From the NCBI GenBank assembly GCA_963593685.1, contig CAVBBP010000030.1, positions 1-31,954 of the forward strand: DNA of 31,954 nucleotides. Direction: 5' to 3'. Below are positions 5,895 to 12,952 of the stretch, one piece after another. Numbering within the stretch: position 1 is the stretch's first letter; each line of letters begins with the position of its first letter. Made by a program: the position numbers and the translations under genes. Source of the DNA: W0P28-013 sp963593685. Its GTDB lineage: Bacteria; Bacteroidota; Bacteroidia; Bacteroidales; Paludibacteraceae. Under the pieces are notes generated by a model. That model was not told the origin of the DNA and ran no database searches. It saw only the letters and a program-made list of their open reading frames with translations.

Positions 5895-5942
5895 CAGCAG
5901 AGATAATGGTATGATTTTTGCAGAAAATAAAGAAAACGAACG

Positions 5943-6515
5943 ATGAAAAAGACGGCGAATATACTGCTTTTGATGGCGTTGGCGGCTCTGTTTGCCGCTT
6001 GCAAAAACGATAAAAACGACCCCATCAACTACAACATTGTGGAAGATGTGCAGTCCTATTTCGATATGACAAAACACCAAATGCGCCGCTCGCTACGCCG
6101 CAACTATGGCACGGTGCGCGAAAGCAGCAATACGCTGCGTGGCCGCAGTCGCACGCAGATGCTCACCATACATTTCGACGACGACGGCCCGTACCGAATC
6201 GACTACCAGCGCGACGATGTGCTGAAATCGCTCAACGAGATGGCGGCCGTGGCGCAGCGTTTCGCTTTCGATGTACACACCTTTTATATTGAATATCCCG
6301 CCACCTACAACTATGGCAGCATGAGCCGCAACGATGCCGAACTGCTCCGTTCCGACGACCACACAGCGTTTGCCGACAGTCTTGTGCAGCGTGCTGGCAC
6401 TTACGATTGCGCCGAAGAACGCTACGACACCTTGCCCGACCCCGTTCGGCGGTGGCGCACGGTGTTTCACAGCACTTCGAACAACCGATTCCAGTTTACG
6501 CTCGCCAAACGATAG
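5943..6515 (+). CDS. Lipoprotein of unknown function
   Basis: The product has 190 residues. MKKTANILLLMALAALFAAC is a clear type II signal peptide with lipobox AAC and lipidated Cys 20. It is followed by a charged KNDKND stretch, in a position that favours outer-membrane sorting in Bacteroidetes. The mature part is polar, Arg-rich and without membrane segments: MRRSLRRNYGTV near 49-60, then a central stretch with MLTIHFDDDGPYRIDY. I do not recognise a domain. The gene stands alone under its own promoter and converges with the next gene, leaving 39 bases between stops. Confidence 0.8.
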   Translation: MKKTANILLLMALAALFAACKNDKNDPINYNIVEDVQSYFDMTKHQMRRSLRRNYGTVRESSNTLRGRSRTQMLTIHFDDDGPYRIDYQRDDVLKSLNEMAAVAQRFAFDVHTFYIEYPATYNYGSMSRNDAELLRSDDHTAFADSLVQRAGTYDCAEERYDTLPDPVRRWRTVFHSTSNNRFQFTLAKR

Positions 6516-6554
6516 TTCGGCTGCCGACTATTTTTCCTGAATTTTCGTTTTTGC

Positions 6555-7784
6555 CTACCGCACAACGATTTTTGTCGCTCGGCTGCCAACTTTTACGATG
6601 TAAATGCCACGCAGCGAGCCGTTTTGCGTTGTAACATCGAGGCCGCTGGGCGTGTAGATGCGCATGGGTTGGTCGCAGAAAATGCGTCCGTCGTGCGCCA
6701 CAACCTCTAATGGTGCGTCGGTGGTTGGCAGGGTAGTTGGGTACAGTGCGTGTATGTAGTAGGTGTCGTGGCATTTTTGTGTGCCGTTTTCTGCAAGCGT
6801 GTAACTGCTCAATACTTGGGTGTGCTTGCCTGCCGAAGTGATGTGTTGCTGCGCAAACGCTGCTCCAATACAGTTTTCGGTCAGTATGTCGCGGTGTTGG
6901 TAGGTTTCGTCGAGCATTTTACTCCAACTGTTGGCAGCATCGTATTTGGTATAATTTTCCAAATCACCGTGGGCGGTGTAGGCGTGCGTGGTGCTGTCTT
7001 TTTTATTGCCAAAAATAGTGTAACAATAGCCAGTTTCTTGCCCTGCATCGTTGAATACATAGCGTTTTTCGGCTGCGAGTTCCCACTCTGGGTCGCCGGT
7101 GGCATTGTAGTTGTAGCGTTTTTCGACTTTTGTGTTGGCGGTGTATGTGTATTCTAATTTGTAACTTATTGTGAAATTACCGCTATTGGCAAATTCATAC
7201 ACACTTTGCACCAATGTGTCGTTGGAGTAAGTATCGTTGGTTTTGTTGGCAACTTTCCAATTGCCACTCCAAGTGTAATTTAGGATTGTGATGGTGTTCT
7301 CGTTGTAGGTATATTCGGCTTTCTTTTTGTTTTGCATTACGCCGTTTTGCGCTTTGGCATCTATGGTAATTATCAAATTTCCTTTGGTATCGTAGCCATA
7401 TTCGGTTTTGATGGAGTCGAGCCAGACGCCATTGCTGTTTTGTTGAATGGTGTGGTGTAAAAGTTGGTTTTGTGTGTTGTATTCAAACACCTCTTTTTCG
7501 GTTTCCGCCCATTCACCGTCGCTCCAAAGGCAGGTGGTGATGGCGGTGTCGATATTGTTTTCGTTGCGTTGGAATGCGACTTTTGTGTCGTTTTCCCACG
7601 CATTGCCGTTGCGAATATAGCGCGTGTAGCCATCGGTTTGCTGCGAACCGTTGTACGACGGCACAAATTTGTAAGTGGCCGAAGCGTCGGTGCGCACAAT
7701 GCTGTCCAGTTGGTGCGTCTGTGCCAATGCGCTTCCCATCGCAAGCATTCCGCACAAAAATAGGGTAGATTTTTTGTTCATCAT
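6555..7784 (-). CDS. Secreted protein with repeated Tyr/Asn-rich strands and a type IX sorting domain
   Basis: The product has 409 residues. The signal peptide is MMNKKSTLFLCGMLAMGSALAQ. The body consists of repeated beta-strand units of the kind YDTKGN, YTYNENT, YVFNDAGQETGY and YTAHGDLENYTKYD, reminiscent of RHS/YD-like or DUF3836-type repeats. The last roughly 45 residues fit a type A T9SS C-terminal sorting domain: MRIYTPSGLDV, then GSLRGIYIVKVGSRATKIVVR-type strands with the terminal basic residue. It is probably exported by the Sec system and then released or anchored by type IX secretion. The T9SS plug gene lies directly upstream on the same strand. The start could be the first or second ATG (7784 or 7781). 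Substrate or adhesion role unknown. Confidence 0.8.
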   Translation of the reverse strand: MMNKKSTLFLCGMLAMGSALAQTHQLDSIVRTDASATYKFVPSYNGSQQTDGYTRYIRNGNAWENDTKVAFQRNENNIDTAITTCLWSDGEWAETEKEVFEYNTQNQLLHHTIQQNSNGVWLDSIKTEYGYDTKGNLIITIDAKAQNGVMQNKKKAEYTYNENTITILNYTWSGNWKVANKTNDTYSNDTLVQSVYEFANSGNFTISYKLEYTYTANTKVEKRYNYNATGDPEWELAAEKRYVFNDAGQETGYCYTIFGNKKDSTTHAYTAHGDLENYTKYDAANSWSKMLDETYQHRDILTENCIGAAFAQQHITSAGKHTQVLSSYTLAENGTQKCHDTYYIHALYPTTLPTTDAPLEVVAHDGRIFCDQPMRIYTPSGLDVTTQNGSLRGIYIVKVGSRATKIVVR

Positions 7785-8065
7785 AAGGGTATTTCAAATT
7801 GGGTTGATGAGTTGATTGGTTGATTAGTTGATGAGTTTAATGCATTGGTGATGGTTTCTGTTGAATCGTTGAACTGTTGATTTGTTTATTTGTTGAATTG
7901 TTCGGATGCGCTCGGTGCGTCCCTACAATACAATTATTTACTTATTGAATTATCGAATGTCTAAAGTGCTCGCGTCTTCAACTTTATAGACTTTCCACTT
8001 TATAGACTTTCACACTAAATTTGTCTATGCTCTATCTTCTATGCTCTTAAAATCTTTTCTTGCTA
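7785..8065 (-). repeat. Mosaic word spacer upstream of the secreted-protein gene
   Basis: Read leftward, the order is TAGTAGCAAG (following the plug gene's stop), the doublet word GAGCATAGAAGATAGAGCAT (8046-8017; a close relative is at 12611-12648), ACTTTATAGACTTT words, the hairpin word with CCCTACAA (7904-7928), a TTCAACAGAAACCATCACC stretch that recurs at about 27414-27436, and CATCAACTAATCAACCAATC words ending shortly before ATG. No ORF. Confidence 0.7.
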
Positions 8066-9316
8066 CTAAAAATAAATCGTTTTCACGGCGACAAGGCGGT
8101 CGTAGCGTTCGCCCCATGCGCGGTGATAGACATAGATGTTGTATTCGTTTTCGGTCTGCCAGAAACTGCCTTCGATGGGTTGCAGCGAGCCAGTTTTTTC
8201 GCCTTTCGGCACATAGATGTACTGAAAATTGTAGCCGCCTTGCTTCAGATAGAGCGATTTGACATAGGCTTTTGCCGCAAAATCGTAGTCCATACGCGAC
8301 GATTCGTCGATGGCATTGCCGCACAACTGCCCCAAAATGTAGATGCTCCCTGTGAAAAACGGCTCGTCGGCGGGCAGCACAAAATTGACCCACATATAGT
8401 CGGCTTCGCTGTCGCTGTCGTCGGCACCTTGGCGATTGACCAGAAAATTGCCGTTGGCATCGTCGCCTTGCGCCACGCCACGGTCGGCACGCTTGCCGCT
8501 GGGCGAGAGCCACACCTGAAAGTCGCCCCGCTCGAACACAATGCGCTCGATACCTGCGCCGTAGGTATATTCCGACGAAAAATCGATGCTGCGGTATTGG
8601 TTTCCGCCCTCGAAAATCAGTCGGCGATTGCTTTTGTAACTCTGCGTCGATAGCGATGTGTAGGTCGGTTTCAGGTCGGCGACGGCGTTGTCGGTGCGGC
8701 GGTTTTGTTGCACCACCACTTTCAGTTCGCTGAATGGGTCGCGCACCTCGTAACCTGCCGTATTCAGGTCGAAATCGAGTTGTTGGTAGCGGCGCACCAG
8801 TTCGATGTCGGTGTTGCTACGCACGCTGCCGCTCACGCCGATGCGCGAATCGACCACCGAAAAGCACGCCACCGCCGACAGACTGTCGAAGTCGTTGTCT
8901 TGCGCTATCAGCACGGCGTAGTTGCCCGACAGTTTCAGCCGCAAGTCGTCGTTGGGTACCGAAAATCGGTAGTGCGTGTAGAGTGCGGTGGTGTTTGTGG
9001 CGAGCGTGTAGTCGCTCACGATGCCGTCGTAGAAACCGTCGATATATTCCACCTCGGATAGCACCGATGGCGTCCAATCGGCATTGCAATGCACAATTTT
9101 GTAGTTGTAACTTTTCACTTCGTACGACATATCGTCGAACGAGATTTCGACGCGCTGTTCCGACTGTAATTCCACCACAGGCAGTGCAAGCGCATCGTCC
9201 TCCAAACGCACTTGCAGCGTGCGAATTTGGCTGTCGAAAGCGCGTGTGCGCCACGGTTCGGCCAGCAATCCGCCAACCAAAAAGCACACAACTACTGTCA
9301 GAAAAAGTCGCCTCAT
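8066..9316 (-). CDS. Type IX secretion system plug protein (DUF5103)
   Basis: In the described T9SS, the plug protein occludes the SprA translocon from the periplasmic side when the channel is empty. The 416 residues start MRRLFLTVVVCFLVGGLLAEPW, a signal peptide. The N-terminal domain has the family pattern of strands RTLQVRLEDDALALPVVEL and QRVEISFDDM, then YNYKIVHCNADWTPS and EYIDGFYDGIVSDY, which I recognise as hallmarks of DUF5103. The C-terminal half carries YNFQYIYVPKGEKTG and ends AVKTIYF. I chose the ATG at 9316 because of the signal peptide and because the -7 box at 9324-9331 would lie inside any longer version. The predicted leader is only a few bases, so the mRNA is probably nearly leaderless. 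Confidence 0.88.
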   Translation of the reverse strand: MRRLFLTVVVCFLVGGLLAEPWRTRAFDSQIRTLQVRLEDDALALPVVELQSEQRVEISFDDMSYEVKSYNYKIVHCNADWTPSVLSEVEYIDGFYDGIVSDYTLATNTTALYTHYRFSVPNDDLRLKLSGNYAVLIAQDNDFDSLSAVACFSVVDSRIGVSGSVRSNTDIELVRRYQQLDFDLNTAGYEVRDPFSELKVVVQQNRRTDNAVADLKPTYTSLSTQSYKSNRRLIFEGGNQYRSIDFSSEYTYGAGIERIVFERGDFQVWLSPSGKRADRGVAQGDDANGNFLVNRQGADDSDSEADYMWVNFVLPADEPFFTGSIYILGQLCGNAIDESSRMDYDFAAKAYVKSLYLKQGGYNFQYIYVPKGEKTGSLQPIEGSFWQTENEYNIYVYHRAWGERYDRLVAVKTIYF

Positions 9317-9323
9317 ATCTCGG

Positions 9324-9331
9324 CAAAGGTA
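9324..9331 (-). promoter_or_regulatory. -7 element nearly touching the plug gene start
   Basis: TACCTTTG on the minus strand is followed by only seven bases before ATG. TTG about 20 bp upstream could serve as -33. The implied 5' UTR is about 0-5 bases. Confidence 0.5.
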
Positions 9332-9379
9332 GTAAAAAATAGTTAAACTACCAACAGCGCATTTGTCGCAAATAATGCG

Positions 9380-9387
9380 TATCTTTG
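9380..9387 (+). promoter_or_regulatory. -7 element of the dehydrogenase gene
   Basis: TATCTTTG lies 23 bases before the ATG at 9411. It sits in the 17-mer AATGCGTATCTTTGCAA (9374-9390), which recurs exactly at 22253-22269. No TTTG occurs at the normal -33 spacing; one at 9362 is 14 bp away. Confidence 0.6.
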
Positions 9388-9410
9388 CAATCGAAAAAAA
9401 CAGAACGAAC

Positions 9411-10613
9411 ATGGGAAAAGTATTGGTTATTGGCGCAGGCGGCGTAGCAACCGTTGCCGCGCACAAGTTGGCACAAAATGCCGCAGTGTTTACCGAAATA
9501 ATGATTGCGAGCCGCACAAAAGCGAAATGCGATGCCATTGCCGCCGAACTTGCCAAACGCTACGGCGTGCAGGTGGCGACAGCGCAGGTCGATGCCGACA
9601 ATGTGCCTGAACTGACGGCTCTGTTGCGCCAGTTTCAGCCCGATTTGGTGATGAATTTGGCGTTGCCGTATCAAGATTTGCACATTATGGACGCGTGCCT
9701 TGCGGCGGGCTGCAACTATCTCGACACTGCCAACTACGAGCCGCTCGACGAAGCCAAATATCAGTATTCGTGGCAGTGGGCTTATCACGACCGCTTCCGC
9801 GAAGCAGGTTTGACGGCCATTCTCGGTTGCGGTTTCGACCCAGGCTGCACCAGCGTCTATACGGCATACGCTGCCAAACACCATTTCGACGAGATTCACG
9901 AACTCGATATTGTCGATTGCAACGCTGGCGACCACCACAAGGCGTTTGCTACCAATTTCAATCCCGAAATCAACATTCGCGAGATAACGCAAAAAGGCCG
10001 CTACTACCTCAACGGCAAGTGGGAAGAAACTGCGCCGCTGTCGGTGCACCAGCCGCTTACTTATCCCGAAATTGGGGTGCGCGAGTCGTACCTAATGTAC
10101 CACGAAGAGTTGGAATCGCTGGTCAAAAATTTCCCCACCATCAAGCGTGCGCGCTTTTGGATGACTTTTGGCCAAGAGTATCTGACGCACCTGCGTGTCA
10201 TTCAAAATATCGGTATGGCCAGCATTGTGCCAATCAACTACGAAGGCCACGAAATTGTGCCGATTCAGTTCTTGAAAGCCGTGCTGCCACACCCCGAAGA
10301 ACTCGGTGTCGACTACACGGGCTACACCTCGATTGGCTGCCGCATCAAAGGCGTGAAAGATGGCCGCCCAAAAACTTACTACATCTACAATAATTGCAGC
10401 CACCAAGAAGCCTACAAAGAGACTGGCACACAGGGAGTTAGTTACACCACTGGTGTCCCTGCCATGACGGGTGCCTACATGCTTCTCACGGGCAAATGGG
10501 GTGGTGCAGGCGTGTTCAATGTCGAGCAGTTCGACCCCGACCCATTCATGGCCAAAGTCGCCGAAAGCGGTCTGCCGTGGCACGAAATCATCGATGGCGA
10601 TTTGGAATTGTAG
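9411..10613 (+). CDS. Saccharopine dehydrogenase-like protein, probably carboxynorspermidine synthase
   Basis: The 400-residue protein begins with a Rossmann nucleotide loop, GKVLVIGAGGVATVAAH (glycines 8, 10 and 11). Strings typical of the carboxynorspermidine/carboxyspermidine dehydrogenase group follow: NLALPYQDLHIMDACL, YLDTANYEP, ILGCGFDPGCTSVY and a C-terminal IIDGDLEL. The known enzyme makes carboxyspermidine or carboxynorspermidine reductively from aspartate semialdehyde and a diamine with NADPH, the route gut Bacteroidetes use for spermidine. The partner decarboxylase (NspC) is not in the window. The ATG at 9411 matches the family start and follows a -7 box. The next gene, ClC, follows on the same strand after a word-mosaic spacer. 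Confidence 0.88.
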   Translation: MGKVLVIGAGGVATVAAHKLAQNAAVFTEIMIASRTKAKCDAIAAELAKRYGVQVATAQVDADNVPELTALLRQFQPDLVMNLALPYQDLHIMDACLAAGCNYLDTANYEPLDEAKYQYSWQWAYHDRFREAGLTAILGCGFDPGCTSVYTAYAAKHHFDEIHELDIVDCNAGDHHKAFATNFNPEINIREITQKGRYYLNGKWEETAPLSVHQPLTYPEIGVRESYLMYHEELESLVKNFPTIKRARFWMTFGQEYLTHLRVIQNIGMASIVPINYEGHEIVPIQFLKAVLPHPEELGVDYTGYTSIGCRIKGVKDGRPKTYYIYNNCSHQEAYKETGTQGVSYTTGVPAMTGAYMLLTGKWGGAGVFNVEQFDPDPFMAKVAESGLPWHEIIDGDLEL

Positions 10614-10757
10614 AAAATTTCAGAATTTCAGAATTTCAAATTTCAAATTTCAAATTCAACAATTAGAAACAAAGAAACTTAGAAACAAAAATTGCGGTAG
10701 CAATTTTGAGAAACAATTAGAAACCAGAAATCAGAAATCAGAAATAAAAACACATTG
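10614..10757 (+). repeat. Mosaic word spacer between the dehydrogenase and ClC genes
   Basis: It opens with TTTCAGAATTTCAGAATTTC and TTTCAAATTTCAAATTTC. The hairpin module AGAAACAAAAATTGCG-GTAG-CAATTTTGAG follows (10681-10714; stem AAAATTGC/GCAATTTT, loop GGTA), then AGAAACCAGAAATCAGAAAT strings up to the ClC start. It reads in the direction of the genes. Confidence 0.75.
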
Positions 10758-12545
10758 ATGGCAAAAATCGATTGGCACGAAAAGTATATGGCACTCTTGA
10801 TGTGGCGCGAAAAACACATCAAAGAGTCTATTTTTGTGCTGATTTTGAGTTTTTTGGTGGGGGTGGCGTGTGCCGTGGCGGCATTTTTGCTGAAAAGCAT
10901 CATCGCACTCATACAGCACGCCATCACATCGCTCTTCCCTACCGACGAACTGAACTATTGGTATCTGATGTTGCCTGCTGTGGGCATCACGCTGGCGAGC
11001 CTTTTTGTGCGCTACATCGTGAAAGACGACATCAGCCACGGCGTAACCAAAATTCTCTACGCCATCTCGCAGCGCAAGGCAATAATTAAGGTGCACAATA
11101 TGTGGTCGTCCATCGTGGCGAGTGCGGTTACCATCGGTTTTGGCGGTTCGGTCGGGGCGGAGGCGCCCATTGTGCTGACTGGTTCGGCCATCGGGTCGAA
11201 TTTGGGGCGCGCGTTCCATCTCGACCAAAAAACGCTGATGCTTTTGGTGGGCTGTGGCGCGGCAGGTGCTATCGGCGGCATATTCAAAGCGCCGATTGCG
11301 GGCGTGATGTTCACGCTCGAGGTGCTGCTGCTCGACATGACAATGACCTCCATTGTGCCGCTGCTCATTTCGAGCGTTACAGCCAACGCCTTTTCGTACC
11401 TGATGATGGGCAGCGAGGCGATGTTCCGCTTCGAAAACGCTGTGCCGTTCGAACTTGGGCGCATTCCGTTCATCATCGTTTTGGGCGTGGTGTGCGGTTT
11501 GGTATCGCTCTATTTCACGCGCGGCATGAACCGCCTCGAAGGATTTTTCAAAAAAATCGACCGACCGTACCGCAAAATCGCCATCGGCGGTGCTATGCTC
11601 AGTCTGCTGATTTTCTTCTTTCCGCCGCTCTACGGCGAAGGTTACGACACCATCGCGTCGCTGCTTTCGGGCGAGGTGTCCGAGGTGTTCCGCCAGTCGC
11701 CATTCTACGCCTATCGTGCCGAAACTTGGGTGGTGATTCTCTATTTGAGCCTGATTGTCTTTTTTAAAATTTTTGCATCGGCGGCCACCAACGGCGCAGG
11801 CGGCACAGGCGGAATTTTTGCGCCGAGCCTTTTTGTGGGCTGTATCACGGGTTTTGCCGTCGCCACAGCGATGAATCTCTTCGGAATCGGCATTCCGAGC
11901 CAAAATTTTGCCTTTGCGGGCATGGCTGGACTAATGTCGGGCGTGATGCACGCACCACTCACCGCCATTTTCCTAATTGCCGAACTCACAGGCGGTTACG
12001 ACCTTTTCATGACGCTGATGATTACCTCGGTAGTGTCGTATCTCACAATCATTTTGTTCGAGCCGCACAGCCTCTACGCCATGCGTTTGGCGCAAAAAGG
12101 CGAACTGATGACGCACCACAAAGATCGCGCTGTGCTGTCGATGTTGAAAATGGAAAATTTTATCGAAACAGATGTCGAAACGGTCAATCCCGAGATGAAA
12201 CTCGGCGAATTGGTCAAAATCATCTCGCGCTCGAGCCACAATGTTTTTCCTGTGGTCGATAAGGCGACGGGCATTTTGGTGGGCATCATGCCGCTCGACG
12301 AGGTGCGCAATATCATGTTCCGTCCCGACCTCTACAAACGCTTTTCGGTGCGCAAACTGATGATTGCCGTGCCTGCCAAAATCAATGTCAGCCAGTCGAT
12401 GGACAAGGTGATGGACCTGTTCGAGGACAGCGGCGCGTGGAGCCTGCCCGTAGTCGATGACAATGGCCGCTATATCGGCTTCGTTTCCAAAACAAAGATA
12501 TTCAATTCTTACCGACATGTTCTCGTCCACTTTTCAGATGATTGA
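10758..12545 (+). CDS. ClC-family chloride channel or transporter with CBS pair
   Basis: This is a 595-residue inner-membrane protein with a ClC core (about 20-440) of multiple hydrophobic helices and a cytoplasmic tail with two CBS motifs (about 460-590: ETDVETVNPEMKLGEL and IAVPAKINVSQSMDKV). Selectivity-filter signatures are visible: GSVGAEAPIVLTG with the gating Glu at 135, GGTGGIFAPSLFVG, and GLMSGVMHAPLTAIFLIAELTGGYD. It moves Cl- across the membrane either passively or in exchange for H+; the sequence alone does not decide. CBS pairs usually bind adenine nucleotides and gate the channel. I chose the ATG at 10758 over the TTG at 10755. It is probably co-transcribed with or downstream of the dehydrogenase gene. 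No terminator is seen after it. Confidence 0.93.
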   Translation: MAKIDWHEKYMALLMWREKHIKESIFVLILSFLVGVACAVAAFLLKSIIALIQHAITSLFPTDELNYWYLMLPAVGITLASLFVRYIVKDDISHGVTKILYAISQRKAIIKVHNMWSSIVASAVTIGFGGSVGAEAPIVLTGSAIGSNLGRAFHLDQKTLMLLVGCGAAGAIGGIFKAPIAGVMFTLEVLLLDMTMTSIVPLLISSVTANAFSYLMMGSEAMFRFENAVPFELGRIPFIIVLGVVCGLVSLYFTRGMNRLEGFFKKIDRPYRKIAIGGAMLSLLIFFFPPLYGEGYDTIASLLSGEVSEVFRQSPFYAYRAETWVVILYLSLIVFFKIFASAATNGAGGTGGIFAPSLFVGCITGFAVATAMNLFGIGIPSQNFAFAGMAGLMSGVMHAPLTAIFLIAELTGGYDLFMTLMITSVVSYLTIILFEPHSLYAMRLAQKGELMTHHKDRAVLSMLKMENFIETDVETVNPEMKLGELVKIISRSSHNVFPVVDKATGILVGIMPLDEVRNIMFRPDLYKRFSVRKLMIAVPAKINVSQSMDKVMDLFEDSGAWSLPVVDDNGRYIGFVSKTKIFNSYRHVLVHFSDD

Positions 12546-12952
12546 GGGGAGCTTCGATAAAACCAAGAGGAGAGTGAGGAGTGAGGAATTAGGAGTGAGG
12601 AATTTTTTGAGAGCATAGAAGATAGAATATAGAGCATAGACGAAATTTATTTGAAGAATACGGCTTTTGGCAACGCTCGCGCCCATGCCGCGACTTTTCT
12701 TTAATTCTTGATTTTGCTCACGCTCGGCAAATCGAAAATTTATTTTCGTTTGCGCTCGCTCAATCGCAAAATTGGTTCGTTTCTTTTGGTCGTCAAAAGA
12801 AATGAACGAAAAACAAACGGAAAATTTTACTTGCAAAACTTAATTCAAAAATCACCACAAAAAAAAGTGCGCCGAAAATTTGGTGCGAATCTGAAAATTG
12901 TTGTTACTTTGCACCCTGAAAAAATCGATTTAGAGCCAACCGATAAAAAAGT
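12546..12952 (+). repeat. 407-base spacer before topA: word mosaic plus hairpin
   Basis: The left part has AGTGAGGAATTAGGAGTGAG words (12573-12610) and the GAGCATAGA...GAGCATAGACGAAATTT doublet (12611-12648). The middle (about 12660-12780) is non-coding with repeated 'gctcgc/cgctcg' steps. TTTCTTTTG-GTCGT-CAAAAGAAA (12780-12802) is a perfect 9-bp hairpin. The right part leads to the topA promoter. Short ORFs here look spurious. Confidence 0.6.
12904..12911 (+). promoter_or_regulatory. -7-like element of topA
   Basis: TTACTTTG is 7 of 8 against TAnnTTTG, 41 bases before the topA start. The -33 is not clear. Confidence 0.4.
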
